Part shown: positions 1-10,285 of the stretch, in pieces
Numbering within the stretch: position 1 is the first letter of the stretch
How the letters are laid out: the number at the start of each line of letters is the position of its first letter
Origin: Dipteris shenzhenensis
Taxonomy: Eukaryota; Polypodiophyta; Polypodiopsida; Gleicheniales
Direction: 5' to 3' (one strand)
Length of the DNA stretch: 64,000 nt
Assembly (NCBI GenBank): GCA_047967505.1
Contig: CM106538.1
Made by a program: the position numbers and the translations under genes
Notes under the pieces: generated by a model
Seen by the model: the letters and a program-made list of their open reading frames with translations, nothing else
The model's database searches: none
What the model was told of the DNA's origin: nothing

Positions 1-1
1 C

Positions 2-167
2 ATTTAGCCTTCATACACTAGCTTGAGAAATATAAGGTAATCTTTTTCACCTTTGACACTCAACTTCGAATAGGGCATTTAAAAATTTAGCCTTCATACA
101 CTAGCTTTGAGAAATATTCAATAAAGAAAGGTAACCTTTATCACCTTTAACACTCAACTTTGAATAG
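2..167. repeat. diverged tandem duplication
   Basis: Two copies (about 2-73 and 85-167) share the same order of words: TTTAGCCTTCATACACTAGC, GAGAAATA, a GGTAA block, CACCTTT, ACACTCAACTT and GAATAG. The copies differ by small insertions. The sequence is AT-rich. I see no coding signal in 1-850; the open frames there are short and unlike any family I know. Confidence 0.7.
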
Positions 168-855
168 CTAACTTCTTACCTACCTAAACGAGGTACTTGT
201 GTTGAAACATACACTTTCTAGACATTAGAGTAGAAGGTGGTTGAAATGGGTTTTTATAGGAGTGACACATCCTCTTACTGCTTGATTCGCTTATTAGAGT
301 AAATCAACAGGGTTTTTGGCATGTTTTGCAAGAGTCTTGATTATATAGAACAATTAACTATACACCTAGACTCGAAGCATATGATAATAACAAGGGTATG
401 GAGCTCTGAGATTGATGGAGTACTTAAGGAAACATGCCATTATATTGGCATCCGAAGAGGCAAGTATCATGTAAAATTAGATGCTAATCAAGGCAATGGT
501 TAGGAGACTCGCAACTTATATAGGTAGAATATTGGAGATCTAGAATGGTAAAAGTAAACCAATGCATCATATTTCTCATATGAGAAAGTATTTGATGGTC
601 TTTAACTTAAAGGAAGCATGAGTGGTCTAGTATGTTCCCCCATACATTGATATACAAGAAAATAACCTTCTTGGAAAGAAGACAACACAAACTCACAAAA
701 TAGAGTGCCTAGGAATAATCAAAATTTTGAATATCTAGGCTTGTAGAGGGTTCCAATGATGCATAGTGACACAAGGTTAGTTGAAATGGCTTGGAATGTG
801 TTATTTCTTGGGCCTTGGTTGTTGCCATTTGTTAAAATATAAGATACAACGTCAT

Positions 856-886
856 GCACACACACACACACACATATATATATATA
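856..886. repeat. (CA)n(TA)n microsatellite
   Basis: A compound dinucleotide run in which CA units pass directly into TA units. It is the first of several compound microsatellites in the window. Confidence 0.9.
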
Positions 887-904
887 GATTCTCTCTCTAC
901 ATAG

Positions 905-1215
905 CCTTGAGTGCTTCAAGGCCAAACTAATTTCTATGTGGTACTACTCTATGAGCCTCAGCCTTAGCCTTTGAGTGCTTGAAGCCAAACTAATTTCTAT
1001 GTGGTACTCTATGAGCCTTCAAGAGATTGTCAATGGTCATGGTGCTCCATCTTGAGAAGAGCACCTTCCATAAACTAGAATCCATTGGGGGGCGCCCCAT
1101 TTTGAGAAGACCAACTTCCATGATCCATTGTGAACTAATTCTTAAGTGGTACTCTATGAGATTTGAGAAATTGTCATTGTGCCCATCTTGAGAAGAACAA
1201 CTTCCATACATGTCA
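905..1215. repeat. composite diverged tandem repeat
   Basis: The block GCCTTGAGTGCTTCAAGGCC plus AAACTAATTTCTATGTGGTA plus CTCTATGAG occurs at about 905-955 and 966-1017. A third, partial copy (GAACTAATTCTTAAGTGGTACTC) follows near 1130. A second word, CATCTTGAGAAGA.CA.CTTCCAT, occurs three times (near 1048, 1090 and 1184). The words alternate, so this is a composite repeat. It ends just before the GC-rich promoter-like region of the receptor gene. Confidence 0.65.
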
Positions 1216-1380
1216 CTTGCGAAGTTCTGGTGTGCACACATGGAGGGGAAAATCCATGGGGTGGTGGGAAATGAGAGGCGAATCGCGATGCACGTTGGAG
1301 ATCATGGCAGGCGTGGGAAGAGGGAGAGAGCAAACGTGTAAGAGGGCCGTTAGAAAGAACGGCGTTGTGCTAGTTGGAAC

Positions 1381-1562
1381 TGCCACGTGGCAAATTTAAT
1401 AGATATACTTGTCACGAGGGGGCGTCCGGCGGGCGCCGGCCGAAATGCGCGCCGGGAGGCCGACGTGGAGCAAGGCGGGGCTGACGTGGACGGAGGGGGG
1501 AAGGGTTGGGGAGGACCGAGAGGCTGACGTGGACGGCTGGATGTATGATTGAGATGACGTGG
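1381..1562 (+). promoter_or_regulatory. cluster of G-box / ACGT-core motifs
   Basis: 1381-1392 is a perfect 12-base palindrome with the G-box CACGTG at its centre (TGCCACGTGGCA). Four further ACGT cores in one orientation follow: CGACGTGG at 1461-1468, and TGACGTGG at 1482-1489, 1525-1532 and 1555-1562. TGACGTGG combines a TGACG half-site with a G-box half-site and is a known type of plant bZIP target. The cluster lies in a GC-rich island about 1.3-1.5 kb upstream of the receptor ATG and upstream of a TATA-like element. Binding is inferred, not shown. Confidence 0.6.
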
Positions 1563-1638
1563 AGAGGGAGGTGGCAACAGTCGCTTTAACGGGACGGGCG
1601 AGAGTCACATGGAGAGCGGCGTGTAAAGGGGGGGGAAG

Positions 1639-1646
1639 TAAATATA
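1639..1646 (+). promoter_or_regulatory. candidate TATA element of the receptor gene
   Basis: TAAATATA in an otherwise GC-rich stretch, downstream of the ACGT-motif cluster and about 100 bases before the long pyrimidine-rich leader begins. If it is used, transcription would start near 1670-1680. One AT-rich octamer is weak evidence. Confidence 0.35.
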
Positions 1647-2198
1647 CGCCGACTGGACAGAAAGCAAAGGGCGCTCTGTAAAAAGCCCACTTCTGCGTTT
1701 GGAACTTTGTTGGCTTGTTTTAAAGACACATACAAAACACCCACAACAGGACGATACTCTTCTGCTGATCACACTGTTGTACTCACTACTCTCTCTGTAG
1801 TAAATGTAGGAGTGAGCTCAGTCAGTCAGTGGCAGTCAGCTACTAAAGACCTTTGGACCTTTACAGCTCCATCTTCACTTCTATCTTCTCCTACTCTTCT
1901 CCTTCTTCCTCTTCCTTCTTCTTTGTCGTCTTTCTTTTTCCTACCTCCTCTCCATGCTTCTTATCTTATCACTTCATCTCACTCTGCAATTCTCTCTCTG
2001 CCTCTGCTTGCACCTTTAGCTTCCTTCTTCTTCTACATCTTCAGTGGCAAGTTCTGCCTTCATTTCCCACACTGGCAAGCTCCTCTGTCTGCTTCTCAGT
2101 GTCACTCAGCTAGCTCTTTCCCCTCCATCCCCTGCTTTGGTCTTTGCTTCTCTCTTCTCTTTCTTCCTTAGCTCCCTAGACTAGCTTAGCTAGCTTCC

Positions 2199-2219
2199 AT
2201 GGCCTTTCCAGTTGCTTAG
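2199..2219 (+). CDS. upstream ORF, 6 codons
   Basis: ATG GCC TTT CCA GTT GCT TAG. The ATG is in a good plant context (CC before it, G after it). It matters only if the transcript starts upstream of 2199. Confidence 0.25.
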   Translation: MAFPVA

Positions 2220-2529
2220 CTTCTCCTCTCCTTCGCTGCCCTGGCCCCTGCCTCTTTAGAGCTCGCTCAGTACACTGGTTGATTCTTTCAGCTCAGCCAG
2301 GCAGCTCAGTAAAGCTGAGCTCTTGCTGAGCTTTTTTGGCCTGCTTTTTCAGCTCGCATCTTCCACTCCCCCCCCCCCAAAAACCTTCATAGCCCTGCCT
2401 GCCCTCCTCTGCATCCCCCCCCGCCTCTCCCCCTGTACTTTCCCCCTTTGCTAACCTCCCTTTTGGCCGCATTGCTTCAGTATACGGCCCGCTCTTCCTC
2501 GCTTTTCAGCAAGCGTGAATGCAGCATCG

Positions 2530-2640
2530 ATGATCGCTTCCTCTCCTCTGCTTTCTTGCTGCTGTTGCACCCGTTGGGTTCGGAGCTTCCTTTCGACTGC
2601 TCTTCTTCTGCCGCTTGTAGAGAGGTACCTGCATTGTTGA
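2530..2640 (+). CDS. upstream ORF, 36 codons, in the leader
   Basis: ATG at 2530-2532, stop TGA at 2638-2640, 231 bases before the receptor ATG. The peptide has a run of four cysteines (residues 10-13) and a leucine-rich second half, and resembles no family I know. A four-codon ORF (2519-2533) overlaps its start by four bases in another frame. Both would have to be bypassed or reinitiated after to reach the receptor start, so they could reduce translation. This is inference. No conservation evidence is available. Confidence 0.3.
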   Translation: MIASSPLLSCCCCTRWVRSFLSTALLLPLVERYLHC

Positions 2641-2870
2641 CTGCTCAGCTGCCGGGCGTTTCGTTTTTCCGCTCCTCCCTTCAGGGTTCGACTCATCCAT
2701 AAGAATCTATCCGCGAAGAAAGGCCAGAGTAGCTGGTTTCCTGTGCCACCGTTGTTTGCCGAGCTATCTTTGCTGTTTGCTTCAACGACCCGGATATATC
2801 ACGGGACTACCGTCAGTAGCTCGGCAACAAGATCGATTACAAGGCTGGGAAGTGGATAGGTTACAGGCAA

Positions 2871-5800
2871 ATGGGGCTCCGAAATCCAAGACAGGGAACG
2901 CTCATTTTGGTAGCTACACTGTTTTTTTGCTTCGGACTGTACACTTCGAGTTCGTTGCAGTTTAATGACGATGTGCTCGGTCTCATAGTCTTCAAGGCGG
3001 ATTTGGTCGACCCAACGAATGCATTGCGCTCATGGAGCGAAGATGACAACAGCCCTTGCAATTGGACAGGTATAGGCTGTGATGCGCAGAATGGGAGAGT
3101 TACCATAGTTCAACTCGACGGATTGTCTCTTTCAGGGCGCATTGGAAGAGGCTTAGGGAAGCTGGTGTACCTGCGTTCCCTATCCCTCGCCAAAAATAAC
3201 CTTTCAGGCACCATAGATGCAGAGCTAGCTCAGCTGATAGGTCTGAGAAATGTGGATTTCAGCCATAACATGCTATCAGGCCCCATAAATCCTGCGTTTG
3301 GCAACTTGACTTCCCTCAGATCTTTAGATTTCTCTAGCAATTTTCTCTCGGGTGACATCCCTGCCCAGCTTTTTTCCAATTGCAGAAGCTTGCGTGATAT
3401 ATCTCTTGCAAGAAACTCCTTGCAGGGAGCCATCCCGGAGTCTCTGGTTTCGTGCTCGGGCCTGACGAGTCTTAACCTCTCTGAGAACTATTTCGACGGT
3501 GCAATGCCTGTCAAAATGGAAGCTCTCACGGGACTTTCTGTGTTGGATGTATCTTACAACTTACTTTCTGGCACCTTGCCTCCAACTCTTCCGTCGATGT
3601 TGAGCTTGATGGATGTAAGATTTCAGAGCAACAGATTCTCGGGAATGATCCCTGATCAGATTGGTAACTGCATTTGGCTACAGAACCTTGATCTTAGCAA
3701 TAATTTCCTTTCGGGTGGACTGCCTGAATCCATGCAAAGACTGAAGTCACTCTCTACTCTCAACGTTCGAAACAATTTCCTGTATGGCAGCATTCTTCCT
3801 TGGATTGGTGACTTGATTTCGTTAAAGACTCTAATCTTTTCACATAACCTACTCTATGGGCAGATACCTTCAACCATGGGCCTCCTGAAAATGCTTCAGA
3901 GTGTTGATTTCTCAAACAACAGGTTATCAGGACAGATTTCTAGGAGTTTTTCCGCTTGTACACAGCTGCAGAGTCTTGATCTGAGCGAAAATAACTTAAG
4001 CGGTACTATTCCTGAGGGGTTACTCGTTCCTGCCTTGCTCTCTTTGCGACTGTCGAATAACCAGCTTAGTGGCTCACTTCCTAGCGCATTTTACAGTCAA
4101 TGTGGGTCTCTTCAGGTTCTTGATTTATCAAGTAACCAGTTTCAGGGAGCTGTTCCATCAATTGGTACCTGTCTCAAGGTGGAGTATTTCAACATATCCT
4201 CTAATTCTTTCTCTGGAAACATTCCCACTTTCCGCGAAGCCGGCTCCATTATAGTGCTTGACATGAGCCACAATCAGCTAGTTGGGAGCATTCCTACTAG
4301 CCTGGGAGGCGCTATCGAGCTTTTGTTTCTGCTTCTCGATGGAAATAAACTCACTGGATCGATACCAGCTGACCTGGGGAATTGTTCTTACCTAACCAAC
4401 TTGTAAGTTCCTTTCAACCTCTACGTTCACTTTCATTACAGAATAGAAGTTTTCGTGTTCTAGATCTCTGTTATTCTGCTTTCTTCTGTTTCATGTTTTC
4501 TGAGCATGTTTGAACCGTGTTCCTGCGAGCACTCTTCGTACATCTCGCATTCTAATGCAGTATAGCCTTGGTTCTTGTAATGGACGACGTTAAAGTAACT
4601 CGTAAATATTAGGTGCTGTGAAAGCATTGTTTGCAGGAAGTAAAATCCAAGGAACTTCATAGCCTTTGCTTTCTTCGGTTCACCTGTTGTCTTGCATTTA
4701 GTGGTGCTCCAAAAATATGACTAACGCGTTTAACAGTCTGAAGTACAGGCACCTCACGGTTTATTATGCCAGGCTTATTTTTCATATCTGATCGTCTAAG
4801 CTTGCAATTTACATTCTGCAGAAACTTATCTCGAAACAAGTTACACGGAAGCATTCCTCCAGAGATGGGCAACTTGACGAATCTTCAGGTATTCGATCTG
4901 TCCTACAACAATATATCTGGCGCTATACCCCCAGAGCTGGGTCAGCTTTTAAAGCTTGCAGTATTCAACGTATCGTACAACCAGTTGGAGGGGCCAATCC
5001 CTGGTAATGGCATCTTTGAGAAAGTAAATCAGTCGGCTTTTGTTGGTAACAGTCAACTTTGTGGTGCTGATGTCAATGTCACCTGCCCAAGCACCATGCC
5101 CAAACCTATAGTTCTTCAACCAAACTCTAGCGATGCAAGTCCAGCCGATCAAAACCCATTGGCTATGAGCAAACACAGGCGCATTGTATTGAGTGCCTCA
5201 GCCATTCTAGCAATATCTGCAGCAGCTGTTATATCAGCGGGTGTTGCGATCGTGTTTATCTTAAATGTTTATGCCCAGTCTCTTCCACGGTCGAATTCCC
5301 ACATTCTGGACAGCCTTTCCCAATCTCCAAGCTCAGACTTGCCCATCGGGAAGCTCGTGATGTTCACAAAGAATTCAGATCCAAGGTCAGAGGAATGGGT
5401 GACCAGTGCACATGCCTTGCTAAACAAAGATAGTGAGCTGGGCAGGGGAGGGTTTGGCACTGTTTATAAAGCGGTCCTGGCAGATGGTCGTACAGTAGCT
5501 ATTAAGAAGCTGATGGTCTCCAGCTTAGTGAAATCACAAGAGGATTTCGAGAAGGAAATTCAACTTCTCGGGAAGATAAAGCACCGGAATCTGTTGGGTC
5601 TGCAAGGTTATTATTGGACTCCCCAGCTGCAGCTACTGATCTATGACTTCATTCCCAATGGCAATCTATACAGTTGGCTGCATGAGAGACCTCAGGGAGA
5701 TGCCTCTCTTACCTGGGCGAACAGATTCAAGATAGCTTTGGGGACGGCTCGTGGTTTGGCCCATCTTCACCATTCTTGCAATCCTCAAGTGATACATTAC

Positions 5801-6277
5801 AATATGAAATCCAGCAATGTATTACTGGATGAAAACTGCAATCCCAAAATTGCGGACTATGGCCTTGCTAAGCTGCTGCCTATGCTAGATAGGTACCTGA
5901 TGAGCAGCAAGTTTCAGAGTGCATTAGGATATATGGCACCTGAATTCGCCTGTCAGAGCCTAAAGATAAATGAAAAATGCGACGTCTATGGATTTGGAGT
6001 GATGCTACTTGAGCTTGTGACAGGGCGACGGCCAGTGGAGTACATGGAGGATGATGTGGTGATTCTTTGTGACTATGTCCGATCTTTACTTGATGAAGGG
6101 AAAGCCATGAATTGTGTGGATTCAATCTTGCAGGATTATGCCGAAGATGTGCTCCCCGTTATCAAACTGGGTTTGATATGTACCTCTCAAGTGCCTTCCA
6201 ATAGGCCCTCTATGGCAGAGGTGGTCCAAATTCTTGAACTCATCAAGACTCCAGGCAACAGCAGAGATTTGCTTTAA
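2871..6277 (+). CDS. LRR receptor-like protein with a probably inactive kinase domain (IRK/PXC2/At3g28040 type)
   Basis: Two exons, 2871-4402 and 4822-6277, join in phase 2 to give 995 residues. The start is chosen because an uncleaved-looking basic end (MGLRNPRQG) is followed by a hydrophobic signal peptide (about residues 10-26). An LRRNT cap follows with C63 and C70 (SPCNWTGIGC), then about twenty plant-type LRRs (LxxLxLSxNxLSGxIP) to about residue 600. The membrane helix is about 632-658 after a basic HRR. Kinase domain: glycine loop G718-RGGF-G723 and ATP-binding Lys K739 (VAIKK) are present. The catalytic loop is H836-Y-N-M-K-S-S-N, so the HRD Arg and catalytic Asp are Tyr and Asn. DFG is D856-Y-G, and APE is intact (A883-E885). 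The HYN/HFN loop and the terms PVEY, EDDVV and SQVPSNRP match the LRR-VII group that includes Arabidopsis IRK, PXC2 and At3g28040. The expected role is plasma-membrane signalling without phosphotransfer. No frame breaks were seen. The exact orthologue is uncertain. Confidence 0.93.
4403..4821 (+). other. intron of the receptor gene (419 bases, phase 2)
   Basis: Donor TT|GTAAGT at 4402/4403 and acceptor CTGCAG|AAAC at 4821/4822. The preceding tract is T-rich. Splicing restores the LRR motif across the junction (LTNL-NLSRNKLHGSIP). Reading through instead hits a stop at 4404-4406. The intron interrupts an LRR near the C-terminal end of the ectodomain. Confidence 0.93.
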
Positions 6278-6307
6278 CAACGATTTGGAAGATGCCTCCC
6301 TCACCGT

Positions 6308-6404
6308 TGTCTCTGCTGCTATTGCAGCTATAGATGCCAACAATAGATGTCAACAACATTGTCTCTGCTGTTATTGCAGCTATAGATGTCAACAATAAAT
6401 CACA
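6308..6404 (+). repeat. tandem duplication in the receptor 3' region
   Basis: TTGTCTCTGCTG.TATTGCAG followed by CTATAGATG.CAACAATA occurs twice (about 6308-6358 and 6358-6404). It starts about 30 bases after the stop codon, so it is probably in the 3' untranslated region. Confidence 0.7.
6394..6399 (+). terminator. candidate polyadenylation signal
   Basis: AATAAA, 117 bases after the receptor stop codon, at the end of the duplicated 3' segment. A second AATAAA lies near 6559. Plant signals are loose, so this is only a candidate. Confidence 0.4.
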
Positions 6405-7938
6405 CAAGGTCTGTTTCCGCTATGTTTGAATGACCGCTCAAAGCCTCAAAGCAAACAACCGAGTTTGTGACGTTTAATTTCACAGGAAATAGAGCTTTAA
6501 GAGAACGACTTCGCCTGCGTACTATGTTCGCACAATTTGAGGCCGAAATATGTCGGCAGAATAAATCCAAATGGATACTTTGACAGTTTGAGCTCACTTT
6601 ACTTCCGGCCCCTGCGCACGCCGCAGGGTAAGGTAGGTTCAGCCCTTCAAAGTATGACCACTTTTTCTTAGCTTGATGGCTTTGTCCTGATATAGTCAGA
6701 ATCCAGCACTTGGAATTTGCAAGGATGTTAGGAACTCATATGGCTAAGTGGAAAATAATCGTAGTACACTTGGAGCTCTCCACGATGTAAAAATTTATAA
6801 TTTCATCTTTGCGCATCTTACACTACTTTTATTGCCAACACCGAGGCATGCCCTTCGGATTATTTCGACGGTAGGGTGCTTGCAGCCCTCACAGCTGAAG
6901 CTTCCTGAGTGTATCTTGAGCTTTCTCTTCGCTCATTCTCGTCTAGCCTTCTAAACTGTACGGCCATTTCCGAGGTGCAGATAATTGCAAACCCTTTAAA
7001 TATGAACTGAAGGTCCTATGTACGATGATAGATTCAATCGAAATTTATTTTGGGAAACTCGATTTAATCGTGAAACGAGCAGCATGACCCGTCTACGATA
7101 GGTAAGAGACTCGCTTTGTTGAGCTTTGTCGTTGGAACTGACGAAGACATACTCCTGGTATGATGTATGATGCAAAACGCTTTTACACTATCTCCCACCC
7201 AAGCCCATTGGACTCGAATTACTATTTCTAGAGTAATAGGGGATATCTCAGTGACCTTGGGAAATTGCTTGGTCGTAAGATAGCTTCATCTCGACTTTCA
7301 GCTCTCCAAAATGACGTAATAGGAAATAAGTGTGATGAACAAAGTGTGGAGGTTTTCTCTTGATAGAAATAATTATTTAATGGGTGATGTATCATCTACC
7401 TTGGCCAGTTATTTAGCTCTACATCATATTGACCTAGCGTCTAAAGTAACATCCCATCTTAGCTCAACATGTTGAATAGTCTAGCATGAGTTTCCTTGTC
7501 AACCAACACATTTATGGGAAATGCCACAAATTTGAGAGATAGGACGGCTTTACAATACTTAATGATCTTAGCTTCAATAGAATCACCGATAGTCTTCGAG
7601 TTCTCTATGAATTTCCAAACCTCAAATGATTCTATCCTTTGCTCTTAGGCCATTGTAGAGAAGTAGAAAAAGTTTCTTCTACTTGCATTTGTTAATTACT
7701 TCTAGCACTGTCTCCCCTTTTTTAAATTTGATTATCTCCATTAGATTGATCTTTGAAGTTCCATACACTCTTATGATTCATTACAATGAAGCTTTTACTT
7801 GCCACTTAATGCCCATGAGACCTACACCCCCCTTATACTTGCATTAGTGCGTGCATTACATCTTGCTTCAAATTCAAGTGAATCTTTTTCTTTGCCCCTT
7901 AGAGAATCAATAATCTAGCTACTCCCCAGCTCTTATTA

Positions 7939-8006
<68 letters not shown>

Positions 8007-8910
8007 AATTCTCACTCTCGACCTACTTGTTGGCACCAAACAATCTATCCTCCTCTGTGTCTAAATTGTCCATATGTCGCGTTGCAGTCATTGCATGTCA
8101 TTTTGCAATTTCCATGTAGTTCCATTTTGGGGAAACTGGATTTACTTGTGAAATGATGCACGACTGATGGCTCTTGTAAATTTCGTGAGTGGCTTGCTGA
8201 GTAGTGAGTCGTGACCTTACAATGACTCTTCAGTTAAGGAGTTGTGAGCTAGAGCTTTTTGATTAATGAACTCCACTTGCAAACTAGCTACAGGGAACTA
8301 GGCTTAATAATCATAGCATGTATGTGTTTCAAAGCACTATTAAAAATGTTAGATGCTAAACATGTGAACTAATGACACAGCTTATATAAGTTGTATTTAT
8401 TACCTTTTTGGATGTCTTAAAGTTCCCAATTAGAGGAAACATGAAATGGAAAGAAATTTGCAAGAGAAAAAAGTTTACCATTTCACAAAATAATATGTGC
8501 CCAATTAATTAAGTGGAAAATCCAATTAATTAGTCCAAGTACAAGATTAACCTAAGGTGAACGTCAAGCAAAATTACCATAAGATATCCTAAGTAATGTT
8601 AATTAACATTTGTCCTTGAAGGCACGAGGAGAATTGAATGCAAAGTATGTTCCCCCTACATTGAAAAATATGAAATTCCTATTAATTAGTTGTGGAGAAA
8701 AGAAGAGGGGTGAAAAGGAAGAGGGCAAGGCCATGATTAAACTAAGGGATAAAGGGGGAGGGGAGGTGTTTCAATTGAAGAATAATGGAAGGTAGGGAGA
8801 GATTGGAGGGGGCAAAGGGACCAATTATGAAAGGGGACGTTAAAGAGAAAGGGACATGCAAAAGGGGGAGGGGGAGGAGGGTCCATTTATAATATTATAG
8901 TTATCTTTAG
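6405..8910. other. AT-rich spacer, no gene seen
   Basis: No frame with family resemblance was found on either strand. 7942-8003 is a compound (TA)n(GA)n microsatellite. 8690-8880 is a purine-rich stretch (runs of GGGAGG and AAAGGG) on the plus strand. The short open frames here look random. Confidence 0.6.
7942..8003. repeat. (TA)n(GA)n microsatellite
   Basis: About 15 TA units are followed directly by about 15 GA units. The purine/pyrimidine asymmetry switches at about 7971. Confidence 0.95.
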
Positions 8911-8914
8911 AGTA

Positions 8915-9060
8915 GTGATACTACTCTATAGCTTAGTGGTAGAGCTCACGTGTGTGAAACACAAGATTATGGGTTCAAATCCCTTCTTGAATTTCATCGA
9001 TAATGTGCACCCTTCTTAGACATAGGCTTAAAAGATTAACCTATGCATAAATTAAAATAA
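8915..9060 (+). mobile_element. tRNA-like segment, possible SINE head
   Basis: A Pol III A-box-like TAGCTTAGTGGT (8929-8940) and an exact B-box GGTTCAAATCC (8972-8982) are separated by 31 bases, the spacing of a tRNA gene. AGCT...AGCT can form the D-arm stem. The anticodon arm pairs poorly and no 7-bp acceptor stem closes, so this is not a functional tRNA gene. A tRNA-unrelated AT-rich stretch follows, as expected for a tRNA-derived SINE or a decayed tRNA pseudogene. The 3' end and target duplication were not resolved. Confidence 0.4.
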
Positions 9061-9344
9061 TCCATGCACAAACATAGGTCCATGGACCTAAACAAATAGG
9101 AACAAGAGAGCACAAGTGCACATAACCACTAGACTGGCTTCTCTTTAATAGGAAGCTGTGATAATTCCTCATCTAGCTACTTTATTGGGAAATAGTTTAT
9201 GGTCTTTGTTCTTGAGTATTATCTGAGATTTACAACATCTATCGAATACAAAGTTGGCTCATGGCCACCACACTCCGTGCACTTTGCAAGATCTCAATTG
9301 GTGTCTTTGCATTAATTCCAATCCCTTTAACTACTATCACATGT

Positions 9345-9797
9345 AACTTAGTCACTAATCATGTTAGTTGTTAATAGTCTACTGAATAAATCACTAAGTA
9401 CAATAATCAAGTGTAAGACCAATAACACTAACCACATCAATATCAACATGAAATTACCAAGAATATTGACCATGCAGTATGGCAAATCATATCTTAGGTA
9501 GGTGCCTTCAACCACACCACACAGAGCATCCACTAGGATTTTTGTTGCATTTGACGTGTTCTTATGGTTAGACTTGACTAAGTAATGACATTTGCACTTT
9601 CCGATCCTTGTACTAGTTCTGTCGATTGTACTTCAGTCGATAATTACGTTAGTTAACGGTCAATTGAGCGAATCACAAAGCACAATAGTCAAGCACAATA
9701 ATCAAGCATAAGCCCAATAACACTAATAACATTAGACACCATTTGATGTGCTCTCATGGAATACTTTGCCATAGTTAGACTTGACTAAGTAATTCCG
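9345..9797. repeat. diverged direct repeat
   Basis: The series GTTAGT, GAATAAATCACTAAG/GAGCGAATCACAAAG, CACAATAATCAAGC and AAGNCCAATAACACTAA, followed by a TTTGACGTG/TTTGATGTG block and TAGACTTGACTAAGTAAT, occurs at about 9345-9588 and again, shortened, at about 9640-9797. It suggests an old tandem or LTR-like duplication. No coding signal. Confidence 0.55.
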
Positions 9798-9854
9798 TTT
9801 TTAAGATTGGGAATTTAGGCACGGAATTTGAAGTCAGTTACAAATGTGCTTTGT

Positions 9855-10285
9855 TCCAATGCAACTATTGGTAATCAGTGTGTTTGTATGAATTTTGTTG
9901 GTTGAATTTGTATGTTATTATTAAAATGCCCCAATGCAAAAGTTGGGTAACTATATGGTCATAGGAACTGTGGGGTTTGGAAATGCTGGGAAAAACTCTT
10001 GGGCATCCATCATTCAAAAGTAATTGTTGGTAATCGGTGCATTTGTCTAGACATGGTGGATTTCAGGGGTGTAGATTATTCTGTGGTAAAAGGATGTTGC
10101 GATCATTTCAAGTTCAGGCACTTAAGCATGGAATTCTTAGGTGTTGTAAATAATGGTAGGCACGTTGGAAATTAGTACACAATGTAAATAGGACTATGGT
10201 CAGTTTAGTATGCTTGAGTCGTTCAAGTGTAACTATTGGGTAATCAACGCGTTTGTCCAGATATGATCAATTTCATATCTATAGA
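9855..10285. repeat. three diverged copies of a short repeat
   Basis: The word TTGGTAATCNGTGCNTTTGT recurs near 9868, 10027 and 10230. The last two copies are followed at the same distance by GATTTCA and TAGATTATT. Spacing is about 160-200 bases. The copies are degenerate and non-coding. Confidence 0.5.

Larger units (their letters stand above)
1740..2870 (+). promoter_or_regulatory. pyrimidine-rich leader region of the receptor gene
   Basis: From about 1850 to 2460 the plus strand is strongly CT-rich (repeats of CTTCTTCC, TCTCTC and C-runs at 2369-2380 and 2415-2422). This is typical of long plant 5' untranslated leaders and TC-rich core promoters. No long ATG-initiated frame exists here. 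Three short upstream ATG frames do: 2199-2219, 2519-2533 and 2530-2640. The leader could also contain an unrecognised intron. Its extent cannot be fixed without transcript data. Confidence 0.5.

Noticed and set aside
2756-2965. Overlapping 69-codon frame at the receptor start
   Set aside because: It begins with TTG and has no ATG supporting it; the signal peptide and LRR cap support the frame starting at 2871.
4766-4821. Separate kinase gene starting at 4766
   Set aside because: This stretch is intron; splicing at 4402/4822 restores a continuous LRR and one long receptor.
8929-9000. Functional tRNA gene
   Set aside because: Promoter boxes fit but anticodon and acceptor stems do not pair.
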